Origin: Martelella radicis
GTDB taxonomy: Bacteria > Pseudomonadota > Alphaproteobacteria > Rhizobiales > Rhizobiaceae
Length of the DNA: 64,000 bases
Direction of reading: 5' to 3'
Assembly (NCBI RefSeq): GCF_014196625.1
Contig: NZ_JACIDZ010000006.1
Span: forward strand, 186,001-250,000
Positions 57,912 to 64,000 of this stretch are shown here, one piece after another. The position numbers and the translations under genes were made by a program. Each line of letters starts with the position of its first letter. The first letter of the stretch is position 1. Below the pieces are notes generated by a model. That model ran no database searches. It was not told where the DNA came from and worked only from the letters and a program-made list of their open reading frames with translations.

Positions 57912-58698
57912 CGATTTCTTCACCCGCGCGCTGATTGCCGGCATCGGCGTCGCCCTGATGGCGGGCCCGCTCGGCTGCTTCATCATCTGGCGCAAGATGG
58001 CCTATTTCGGCGATACCATGGCGCATTCCGCGCTGCTGGGCGTGGCCTTGTCGCTGCTCTTTGCCGTCAACCTGACCCTCAGCGTCTTCGTCGTTGCTAC
58101 CGCGATCTCGATTCTTCTGATCCTGCTGGAGCGACGTCGCGCGCTTTCGACCGACAGCCTGCTCGGCATTCTCGCCCATTCGACGCTTGCCGTCGGGCTG
58201 GTGATCGTTTCCTTCCTCACCTGGGTCCGGGTCGATCTGATCAGCTTCCTGTTCGGCGACATCCTCTCCGTCACGCGCACCGACATTGCTATCGTCTGGC
58301 TCGGCGGGCTCGTCGTCGTCGGTGCGATCGTCGCGCTCTGGCGGCCGCTTCTGGCCGCAACCGTCTCGCCGGAGATCGCCCAGGCGGAAGGGCTCAGGCC
58401 GGAAACCGCGCGTTTCGTCTTCATGCTGCTGATGGCGCTGGTGATCGCGATCGCCATGAAGATCGTCGGCATCATGCTGATCACCTCGCTGCTGATCGTG
58501 CCGGCTGCGACCGCGCGGCGCTTTGCGAAGACGCCGGAGGCCATGGCGGTGATCGCCTCGCTGATCGGCGCGGTTTCCGTGGTGATGGGCCTTTATGCCT
58601 CGCTCTACTATGATACGCCCTCGGGGCCGTCGATCGTCGTTGCCGCCATGCTGCTTTTCGTTGCCGGCATGGTTCCGCTTGCCGCCCGACGCGCATGA
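57904..58698 (+). CDS. znuB: Zinc ABC transporter permease ZnuB
   Basis: A 264-residue inner-membrane permease with about seven to nine hydrophobic segments. The GCFIIWRKMAYFGDTMAHSALLG segment (read in parts) and the SLLIVPAATARRFAKTP loop are typical of the ABC-3 family. ATG at 57904 overlaps the znuC stop by eight bases; upstream frame sequence is only znuC read in another frame. The AAGGAGG for zur lies at its 3' end. Confidence 0.92.
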   Translation: MLDDFFTRALIAGIGVALMAGPLGCFIIWRKMAYFGDTMAHSALLGVALSLLFAVNLTLSVFVVATAISILLILLERRRALSTDSLLGILAHSTLAVGLVIVSFLTWVRVDLISFLFGDILSVTRTDIAIVWLGGLVVVGAIVALWRPLLAATVSPEIAQAEGLRPETARFVFMLLMALVIAIAMKIVGIMLITSLLIVPAATARRFAKTPEAMAVIASLIGAVSVVMGLYASLYYDTPSGPSIVVAAMLLFVAGMVPLAARRA

Positions 58699-58711
58699 AG
58701 GAGGTTTCCCG

Positions 58712-59116
58712 ATGACCATTGCCGCGCGCAAACTGACCCGCAACCAGTCGCTCGTCTTCGATTGCCTTGCGGAAAGCGAAGGCCCGATGAGCGCCTACAC
58801 CATCCTTGATCGCCTGCGTGACCACGGTTTCAAGGCCCCGCTTCAGGTCTACCGCGCGCTCGACAAGCTGACCGAGGCCGGCATGGTGCACAGGCTGGAA
58901 AGCATGAACGCCTATGTCGCGTGCGCCCATCCGGAGGAGGATTGCAGCCATCACGGCATGACCGCCTTTGCCATCTGCGAGGGGTGCGGCGCGGTGATCG
59001 AGTTTCACGCGCACGAGATCGAGCATGCCCTGGCTGCACTCGCTGAAGGCCGGAAGTTCAAGCCGGAGCGGATGACGGTGGAGATGCGCGGCCTGTGCGA
59101 GGCCTGCCGGCGCTAG
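58712..59116 (+). CDS. zur: Fur-family zinc uptake regulator Zur
   Basis: A 134-residue Fur-family repressor that uses Zn2+ as corepressor. The winged helix-turn-helix includes SAYTILDRLRDHGFKAPLQVYRALDKL. The structural zinc site consists of two CxxC pairs, CEGC and CEAC, and the regulatory site is of the DCSHHG/FHAHEIEH kind. ATG at 58712 has AAGGAGG seven bases upstream. It is last in the znuCB-zur operon and should bind the boxes at 57002-57041. A mosaic of palindromes follows. Confidence 0.92.
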   Translation: MTIAARKLTRNQSLVFDCLAESEGPMSAYTILDRLRDHGFKAPLQVYRALDKLTEAGMVHRLESMNAYVACAHPEEDCSHHGMTAFAICEGCGAVIEFHAHEIEHALAALAEGRKFKPERMTVEMRGLCEACRR

Positions 59117-59321
59117 AGCGCATTTCGACCTGATTGAATCAGATCGGCGCTCTATCCATTTGTTTTAGAAGCATAATCTAATCGATCCTCGCTTCGCTCC
59201 GGTCGGATTATGCTCTAGCGCATCGGCTCGAAAATCGGAATCGATTTTCAACAAGAACGATGCGTCGATTCAATAAGTTGGCGCGACCTTTATGCGTCCT
59301 ATAGGACGCGCGGCGCTCCAA
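59114..59321. repeat. Mosaic of palindromes after zur, including repeat copy 2
   Basis: Four stems in a row: TAGAGCGC / GCGCTCTA (59114-59121 with 59147-59154) around CTGATT-G-AATCAG; AGCATAATC / GATTATGCT (59170-59178 with 59206-59214); then the same bipartite repeat as at 28060. In that repeat, module A is CGCATCG / CGATGCG (59219-59225 with 59258-59264) around GAAAATCG / CGATTTTC (59230-59237 with 59242-59249), and the linker is GATTCAATAAGTT. Module B has TTGGCGCG / CGCTCCAA with one mismatch around GCGTCC-TATA-GGACGC (59294-59309). No gene is seen in this gap. Confidence 0.8.
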
Positions 59322-59343
59322 AGCGTGGGCCGGTTCGTCCTTC

Positions 59344-60639
59344 TCAGGAGGCCTTCTGCTCGGCGGTGCTGCCATTGACCACTGCCGCCGGAGCCGGCGT
59401 CCGGCGATCTTCGCCCGGCCTGTCGACAGATGTCAGGTTGCGGCCGCCCTGTTTGGCAGCGTAGAGCGCACGGTCGGCCCGGATCAGCAGGCTGCGCGGC
59501 TCATGCGTGGTGTTTGCCGGCCATTCCGTCGCGACGCCGATCGAGACCGAGAGACGCTTCAGCGGGCTTGTCGCATGCAGGATGTCGAGCCGGGCAATGG
59601 CCTCGTGGATCCGCCTCGCCATGCTGAGCCCGTCATCTTCCTCGCAGCTCGGCAGCACCAGCGCGAACTCCTCGCCGCCGAAACGCGCGGGCAGGTCGCT
59701 TTCCGCCCGCGTGCTGGCCTTGAGCGCCCTGGCAACCTGCTTGAGGCATTCATCGCCCGCCGGATGGCCATAGGTGTCGTTGTAGCCCTTGAAGTGGTCG
59801 ATATCGATCATCAGCAGGGTCAGCGGCTCGTCGTTGAACCTGGCCTCCTGCCAGCTCTGCCGGAGGAACTCATCGAACAGCCGCCGGTTGGCAAGGTCGG
59901 TCAGGGCATCGGTGTTGGAGATGTGGTCGAGCGAGCGATATTCGCTCAAAAGCGCCTCGCCGCGCAGTTTCTCGCGCAGGTAAAGCAGGAAGATCTTTCG
60001 TTCGATTGTCTCGATCCGCACATTGGCAAGCATCGTCATCACGGTGGTCGCCAGAAGAAAGATCAGAGGCGAGGCCTTTTCATCCGGCACGAGCGTTGGA
60101 AGCGGCAGAATGAAATAGGCCGCGATGGCAAAATTGATGGCCGAGGCCAGGAGCGCCTGAGGAGGGCGCAGCGGCAGGGCGATATTGGCGATGACGGCGA
60201 CGAGGATGAATGTGTAGGGCTCATACTGCACGATCGGATTGCCGACCGTGATCAGCATCAGTCCGGCCCCGAGCGAGGCGACTGAAATTCCGAGGATGGA
60301 CATCAGTCCCGGCAGGCGAGTGTCGTTGCGAAAATAGATGACAAGTGACAGCGCTGCCATCAATGAACCGATAACGCCCGCCCGGATGATCGAAAGATGG
60401 ACGATCAGTTCCGGCCGGTAGACGAGGTCGACGATGACGAAGGCGAACAGGAAGGCAATCCCGGCCAGCGCGGCCCGGACGACCTGGCGGTGACGGCTGG
60501 CGTGGATATGGGCGTTAAAACGCTCTTCGAGTTCGGGAGGGAAGGTGAGAACCCAGCCGGTGCGGGCCAGGTTTCTGCCGATCAGCTCATCGAGCGCCTG
60601 ATCACGTTTCGACAGGGTGATGAACGGCGACGAATTCAT
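59344..60639 (-). CDS. Membrane-bound diguanylate cyclase (GGDEF domain)
   Basis: A 431-residue enzyme that makes cyclic di-GMP. About six hydrophobic segments (residues 55-205) precede the GGDEF domain, which contains DALTDLANRR, MIDIDHFKGYND and the active-site GGEEF. The residue three before the Asp upstream of GGEEF is Ala (AESD), not Arg, so the usual RxxD product-inhibition site is missing. ATG at 60639 overlaps the stop of the gamma carbonic anhydrase gene by four bases, so the two are translationally coupled. Confidence 0.9.
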   Translation of the reverse strand: MNSSPFITLSKRDQALDELIGRNLARTGWVLTFPPELEERFNAHIHASRHRQVVRAALAGIAFLFAFVIVDLVYRPELIVHLSIIRAGVIGSLMAALSLVIYFRNDTRLPGLMSILGISVASLGAGLMLITVGNPIVQYEPYTFILVAVIANIALPLRPPQALLASAINFAIAAYFILPLPTLVPDEKASPLIFLLATTVMTMLANVRIETIERKIFLLYLREKLRGEALLSEYRSLDHISNTDALTDLANRRLFDEFLRQSWQEARFNDEPLTLLMIDIDHFKGYNDTYGHPAGDECLKQVARALKASTRAESDLPARFGGEEFALVLPSCEEDDGLSMARRIHEAIARLDILHATSPLKRLSVSIGVATEWPANTTHEPRSLLIRADRALYAAKQGGRNLTSVDRPGEDRRTPAPAAVVNGSTAEQKAS

Positions 60640-61181
60640 CCGGCCGAACCGTCGTCGATGACCTCGAGGTCGCGGCTGAAGCGCTGCCAGTTCTCCTGGT
60701 AGCTTGTGGCAGAGCGGCGCAGCCCCTCTATCGTCGCCTCGTCTAGCGTGCGCACCGCCTTTGCCGGAGCGCCGACGATCAGGCTGTTGTCGGGAAAGGT
60801 CTTTCCCTCCGTAACCAGCGCGTTTGCGCCCACGAGCGAGTTCTTGCCGATCACGGCGCCGTTGAGAATAGTCGCGCCCATACCCACGAGGCTGTTGTCG
60901 CCGATCGTGCAGCCATGGATGATGGCGTGGTGGCCGATGGTGCAGCCTTCTCCGATGGTCGCGGGAGAGCCCATGTCGGTATGGACCATCACGCCGTCCT
61001 GAATATTGCTGCCTTGGCCGATGGTGATCGGCTCATTGTCGCCGCGCAGCACGGCCCCGAACCATATTCCGACATTCTCGCCGACGATGATCTCGCCGAT
61101 CACTGCGGCATCGGGAGCAATCCAATAGGCGCCGTCCGGTGGCAATTTCGGTCGGCGCGCGCCGAGCGCGTAAATCGTCAA
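60636..61181 (-). CDS. Gamma carbonic anhydrase family protein
   Basis: A 181-residue left-handed beta-helix protein of the gamma carbonic anhydrase / PaaY-YrdA group. The hexapeptide-repeat rhythm is evident (VIGEIIVGENVGIWFGAVLRGD, then VMVHTDMG and IGHHAIIHGC, quoted in part), and the His ligands of the zinc site, HTD and GHHAIIHG, are present. Catalysis is not guaranteed in this family. It is preceded by the FAA hydrolase gene by 31 bases and overlaps the diguanylate cyclase gene. Confidence 0.9.
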   Translation of the reverse strand: MTIYALGARRPKLPPDGAYWIAPDAAVIGEIIVGENVGIWFGAVLRGDNEPITIGQGSNIQDGVMVHTDMGSPATIGEGCTIGHHAIIHGCTIGDNSLVGMGATILNGAVIGKNSLVGANALVTEGKTFPDNSLIVGAPAKAVRTLDEATIEGLRRSATSYQENWQRFSRDLEVIDDGSAG

Positions 61182-61212
61182 TTTTCGTCCTCCTGAGGAA
61201 CGCCAGAGTATA

Positions 61213-61902
61213 TCAGATCACGTCGAATGCAAGTTTTCCGACAGTCTCGATCTCGCATTCGATCCGGTCGCCTCTCGAAACCGGCCCCACGCCCGAGGGC
61301 GTTCCCGTCAGGATGATGTCGCCGGGAGCGAGCGTTACATAGCGCGACAGTTCCGCTATGATCTCCGGCACCTTCCAGATCATCTGGTTGAGGTCGCCGT
61401 TCTGCGTCTCGGCGCCATTGCGCAAGAGCGTGATCGCGCCCTTTTCGGGGTGGCCGATCTCCTCCGCGGGCGCGATCGCGGATACCGGCGCTGAATGCTC
61501 GAAGGCCTTTGCCATCTCCCAGGGCCGGCTTTTCGCCTTCGCCTCGTCCTGAATATCGCGCCGGGTGAGATCCACGGAGACGCCGTAGCCGTATACACAG
61601 TCCAGAGCATCTTCGACGCCGATATCAGCGCCGCCATCTTTCAGCGCCACATAGCATTCGACCTCGTGGTGTACGTTGGCGGTGAGGCTTGGATAGGCAA
61701 AGGGCTGTCCCGGCAAAAGCAGATTGTCGGCGTTCTTCTGGAAGAAGAACGGCGCCTCGCGTTCCGGGTCGTGGCCCATTTCCACAGCATGGGCCGCGTA
61801 GTTGCGGCCGACGCAGTAGACGCGACGGACCGGGAAGCGCTCTTCAATACCGGTAACGGGGAGCAGGATTGCGTGCGGCGGGGGAATGACGGTTGCTGGC
61901 AT
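61213..61902 (-). CDS. Fumarylacetoacetate hydrolase family protein
   Basis: A 229-residue FAH-fold enzyme, which cleaves a C-C bond or hydrates in aromatic or pyruvate-type pathways. Typical signatures are VYCVGRNYAAHAVEMG at the start, FFFQKNADN, the metal site HHEVECYVAL and the end segment LTGTPSGVGPV. ATG at 61902 was chosen because the longer open frame upstream has no family match. First gene of an apparent operon with the carbonic anhydrase and diguanylate cyclase, divergent from the second cyclase. Confidence 0.9.
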   Translation of the reverse strand: MPATVIPPPHAILLPVTGIEERFPVRRVYCVGRNYAAHAVEMGHDPEREAPFFFQKNADNLLLPGQPFAYPSLTANVHHEVECYVALKDGGADIGVEDALDCVYGYGVSVDLTRRDIQDEAKAKSRPWEMAKAFEHSAPVSAIAPAEEIGHPEKGAITLLRNGAETQNGDLNQMIWKVPEIIAELSRYVTLAPGDIILTGTPSGVGPVSRGDRIECEIETVGKLAFDVI

Positions 61903-62219
61903 CTCCGGGGCGCCTTTCTGCTGTCTTGGCGGTGTTGGATCATGAGTTTTGGGCCATTCGGCTCGGCTGATCAAGCTGGCCTTTGCCAAAACGGCGATTG
62001 AGTCGGGGAAGGTTAGCCTTTGTGGACATTTTTTGCTTGTGGTAAACGGGGCATTAACCGTACCAACGGCTCGAATTGCGTGATGCGTATCCCCCAAAAA
62101 GACCGGTGTTCGGATGCTGCGGTGCCAGAGGCGCTCCCCGGCACACGGCCATCACCTGTGGTTCTTGTCATGAGAACGAGGATCGAGCGAGCAATGACCA
62201 GAACGTGGGACAGTGACCG
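61903..62219. other. Divergent intergenic region between FAA hydrolase and second diguanylate cyclase
   Basis: This 317-base gap has no convincing gene. It contains an A+T-rich stretch around 62018-62062 with a TTAACC motif and a small GTGCC / GGCAC hairpin (about 62121-62143). It must hold the two divergent promoters, but I cannot place them with confidence. Confidence 0.4.
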
Positions 62220-63293
62220 ATGATGGAGAATGTGGGTATTCTCGCGACCATGCTGGAAAAGGTGGGTTTGGCGGCATTGGTCATTCTGACGTACCGCGCC
62301 ATCCTGCGTTCGCGCTGGCCGGCGCTCTGGTCCGGCCCGGCGATCGGCCTTCTCTTCAGTTTCGGCGCAGCCATTTCGATGATCGATCCGCTGGTGGTTG
62401 GTCCCGGTTTCATCCTGGATATCCGCGTGATCATGATCGGCCTGGCCGCGCTTTTCGGCGGAGTCTGGGCGGCGCTGATTGCGGGCGCTGTCGCCGTTAC
62501 CATCAGGATACTTATCGGCGGGGCCGGTGTTATGCCGGGCACGGTCAGCATCGTGCTGGCGACCATCGTCGCGCTTGCCTTCGTGCGGTATTGCGGCAAT
62601 GGCCGCGATCTGCGCAACCTCGCGCTTCTTGGTCTCTCGATCTCGCTGAGCCTCCTGACCGTCTTTCTTCTGCCGCTCGATTTCGCCCTCAGCACGGCGT
62701 TCCATTCGCTGCCGGCCCTTGTGCTGCGCAATCTGCTCGGCACGATGATCCTCGGCTATTTTCTGGCGATGGAGGAGCGGCGCGAGGTCGAACACAAGAC
62801 CTTCAAGGAACAGGCCGAGCGCGACGCGCTCACAGGCCTCTCCAACCGCCGGGCACTCGAACTGCTCGAGCGGCGCGATTCGGGCCATCAGACGCCGGAA
62901 CTCTTCTGTGTCATCATGTTCGATCTGGACCACTTCAAGAGCGTCAACGACAGCTATGGGCATGGTCTCGGCGATGTCGTTCTGGCGCGCTTTGCCGAAA
63001 TCATCACGCGACGTATCCGCGGAAGCGACATCGTCGTGCGCTATGGCGGCGAGGAATTCTGCGTGATCCTCAATGATGCGCTTCTCAGCAATGCCGCGCG
63101 CATCGCCGAAGATATCAGGGGGCAACTTGCCGACGAGATTTTCTCCCACGATGTCAGGGTAACCGTGAGCGCGGGCGTGGCCCAATCATCGGCGGCTGTG
63201 CCGTCGGTCTATTCCGTGATCAAGCAGGCGGACCAAGCGCTTTACGAAGCCAAGGGCAATGGGCGCAACCGCGTGGAAATTCATACATCATAG
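62220..63293 (+). CDS. Diguanylate cyclase with 5TMR-LYT-like membrane domain
   Basis: A 357-residue c-di-GMP synthase. The N-terminal half has about five or six membrane helices with the pattern of the 5TMR-LYT sensing module (FGAAISMIDPLVVGPGF, FGGVWAALIAGAVAV). The GGDEF domain has DALTGLSNRR, MFDLDHFKSVNDSYGHGLGD and GGEEF. An Arg three residues before the Asp in RGSD supplies the RxxD inhibitory site that the first cyclase of this window lacks. Doublet ATG at 62220. Convergent with gnd. Confidence 0.92.
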   Translation: MMENVGILATMLEKVGLAALVILTYRAILRSRWPALWSGPAIGLLFSFGAAISMIDPLVVGPGFILDIRVIMIGLAALFGGVWAALIAGAVAVTIRILIGGAGVMPGTVSIVLATIVALAFVRYCGNGRDLRNLALLGLSISLSLLTVFLLPLDFALSTAFHSLPALVLRNLLGTMILGYFLAMEERREVEHKTFKEQAERDALTGLSNRRALELLERRDSGHQTPELFCVIMFDLDHFKSVNDSYGHGLGDVVLARFAEIITRRIRGSDIVVRYGGEEFCVILNDALLSNAARIAEDIRGQLADEIFSHDVRVTVSAGVAQSSAAVPSVYSVIKQADQALYEAKGNGRNRVEIHTS

Positions 63294-63328
63294 CTCTCGT
63301 TGCCTCAGGAGCCGGAAGCTGCGGCGCG

Positions 63329-63357
63329 AAAAGAAAAGCCCCGCTGCGACGGGGCTC
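63329..63357 (-). terminator. Rho-independent terminator of gnd
   Basis: AGCCCCG (63337-63343) and CGGGGCT (63350-63356) form a seven-pair stem. Read on the minus strand it is followed by TTTTCTTTT. It lies 36 bases after the gnd stop and possibly ends the convergent cyclase gene as well. Confidence 0.85.
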
Positions 63358-63392
63358 TCTCGATTTGCTTGCTCTGAAGAGACGGAAAGGCG

Positions 63393-64000
63393 TCAGGCCG
63401 CGCCGCTGCCCCAGGGGCCGTGATGGATGTCGAGGCCGTCGAGACGGTCGAAGCCATGGGCGCCGAAGAAGTCGCGCTGTGCCTGGATCAGGTTGGCGGT
63501 GCCGCGCGACTGGCGATAGGCATCGAAATAGGTAAGAGCCGAGGCGAGACCCGGAACCGGAAGGCCGGCGGAAGTCGCGGCGGCGACAATGCGGCGCAGC
63601 GACGGCAGGCATTCGTTGACCATGGCGGCAAAGGCAGGCGTTACGATCAGGTTGGCGACATCCGGCGTTTCGGAGAAGGCCTTGGTGATCTCGTCGAGGA
63701 ACTGCGAGCGAATGATGCAGCCGGCGCGCCAGATGCGGGCGATCTCTGGCATCGGCAGGTTCCAGCCATACTGCTCGGATGCCGACGCCATGACGTCGAA
63801 GCCCTGCGCATAAGCCGCGATCTTGGCTGCGAAGAGCGCCAGTTCCAGGTCACGGTTGAGCCAGGGACCCGGCGGAATGCTGAATTCGAGTTCTTCCTTG
63901 TTGAACATCGGCTCGGCTGCCTTGCGTTCGCCACGCATGGAGGACAGGCAACGGGCGGCAACGGCGGCCTCGATCACGGTCGCCGGCACGGCAAGCTGCT
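63393..64000 (-). CDS. gnd: 6-phosphogluconate dehydrogenase, C-terminal part (5' end outside window)
   Basis: The last 202 residues or so of the decarboxylating 6-phosphogluconate dehydrogenase of the pentose phosphate pathway. The all-helical C-terminal domain shows the conserved ending SALTYFDAYRQSRGTANLIQAQRDFFGAH (only part quoted elsewhere) with the substrate-binding Arg/His of the tail, and IWRAGCIIRS(Q)FL in the middle. The frame is open through the right window edge, so the NADP+ Rossmann domain is not seen. A terminator follows at 63329-63357. Confidence 0.95.
   Translation of the reverse strand, partial: QLAVPATVIEAAVAARCLSSMRGERKAAEPMFNKEELEFSIPPGPWLNRDLELALFAAKIAAYAQGFDVMASASEQYGWNLPMPEIARIWRAGCIIRSQFLDEITKAFSETPDVANLIVTPAFAAMVNECLPSLRRIVAAATSAGLPVPGLASALTYFDAYRQSRGTANLIQAQRDFFGAHGFDRLDGLDIHHGPWGSGAA

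Noticed and set aside
62020-62223. A 67-codon plus-strand frame before the second diguanylate cyclase
   Set aside because: It starts with GTG without a ribosome site, overlaps the cyclase start and has no recognisable sequence.

Overview
The window is chromosomal DNA of high G+C content from an alphaproteobacterium. It most likely belongs to the Hyphomicrobiales (Rhizobiales), probably a Rhizobiaceae or Aurantimonadaceae relative. Martelella is a guess I cannot confirm. The evidence is the gene order rnpB-mraZ-rsmH-ftsL-ftsI-murEF-mraY-murD-ftsW-murGCB-ddl-ftsQAZ-lpxC-bamD-recN-ligA, an ExoD-family protein, a GlxA-type regulator, many GTG/TTG starts, and rhizobial-style palindromic intergenic repeats.

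Region 1 (1-2650): the end of a DUF1176 gene, an FAD-dependent amine/amino-acid oxidase, the RNase P RNA gene, and the mraZ leader. The leader carries four CCCA (TGGG on the other strand) boxes at an exact 10-bp period, which I read as the MraZ operator. Region 2 (2651-30347): the complete division and cell wall (dcw) cluster followed by lpxC, bamD, recN and ligA. It covers peptidoglycan precursor synthesis (MurC-F, Ddl, MraY, MurG, MurB), the divisome (FtsL, FtsI, FtsW, FtsQ, FtsA, FtsZ), lipid A synthesis, outer-membrane assembly and DNA repair/replication. A cardiolipin-synthase-like phospholipase D gene and an endonuclease/exonuclease/phosphatase gene lie between recN and ligA.

Region 3 (30348-44670): mostly housekeeping and accessory genes. 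These are creA, a GFA-family protein that appears to start at AUC, an SCO copper chaperone, prmA, a GlxA/AraC regulator, a 55-residue small protein divergent from a LysR regulator, exoD, an entericidin-like lipoprotein, a Gfo/Idh/MocA dehydrogenase, a fructosamine kinase, a GlcD-type FAD oxidase, a large AsmA protein and a DUF454 protein.

Region 4 (44670-52591): a LacI regulator divergent from a sugar ABC transporter operon (binding protein, two permeases, ATPase) that ends with a sugar isomerase/epimerase and a second Gfo/Idh/MocA dehydrogenase. The binding protein gene carries one in-frame TAG where a Trp codon is expected, so uptake may be lost in this strain.

Region 5 (52592-64000): an AraC regulator and short-chain dehydrogenase, an aldo/keto reductase, the zinc system (znuA divergent from znuC-znuB-zur, with two Zur-like boxes between), a mosaic of palindromes, the operon FAA hydrolase - gamma carbonic anhydrase - diguanylate cyclase, a second diguanylate cyclase, and the 3' part of 6-phosphogluconate dehydrogenase. 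I saw no tRNA or other rRNA genes, no CRISPR array, no prophage and no transposase. The most notable findings are the nonsense codon in the sugar-binding protein, two copies of a bipartite palindromic repeat whose stems covary, the reverse-oriented MraZ box array, and the AUC start.
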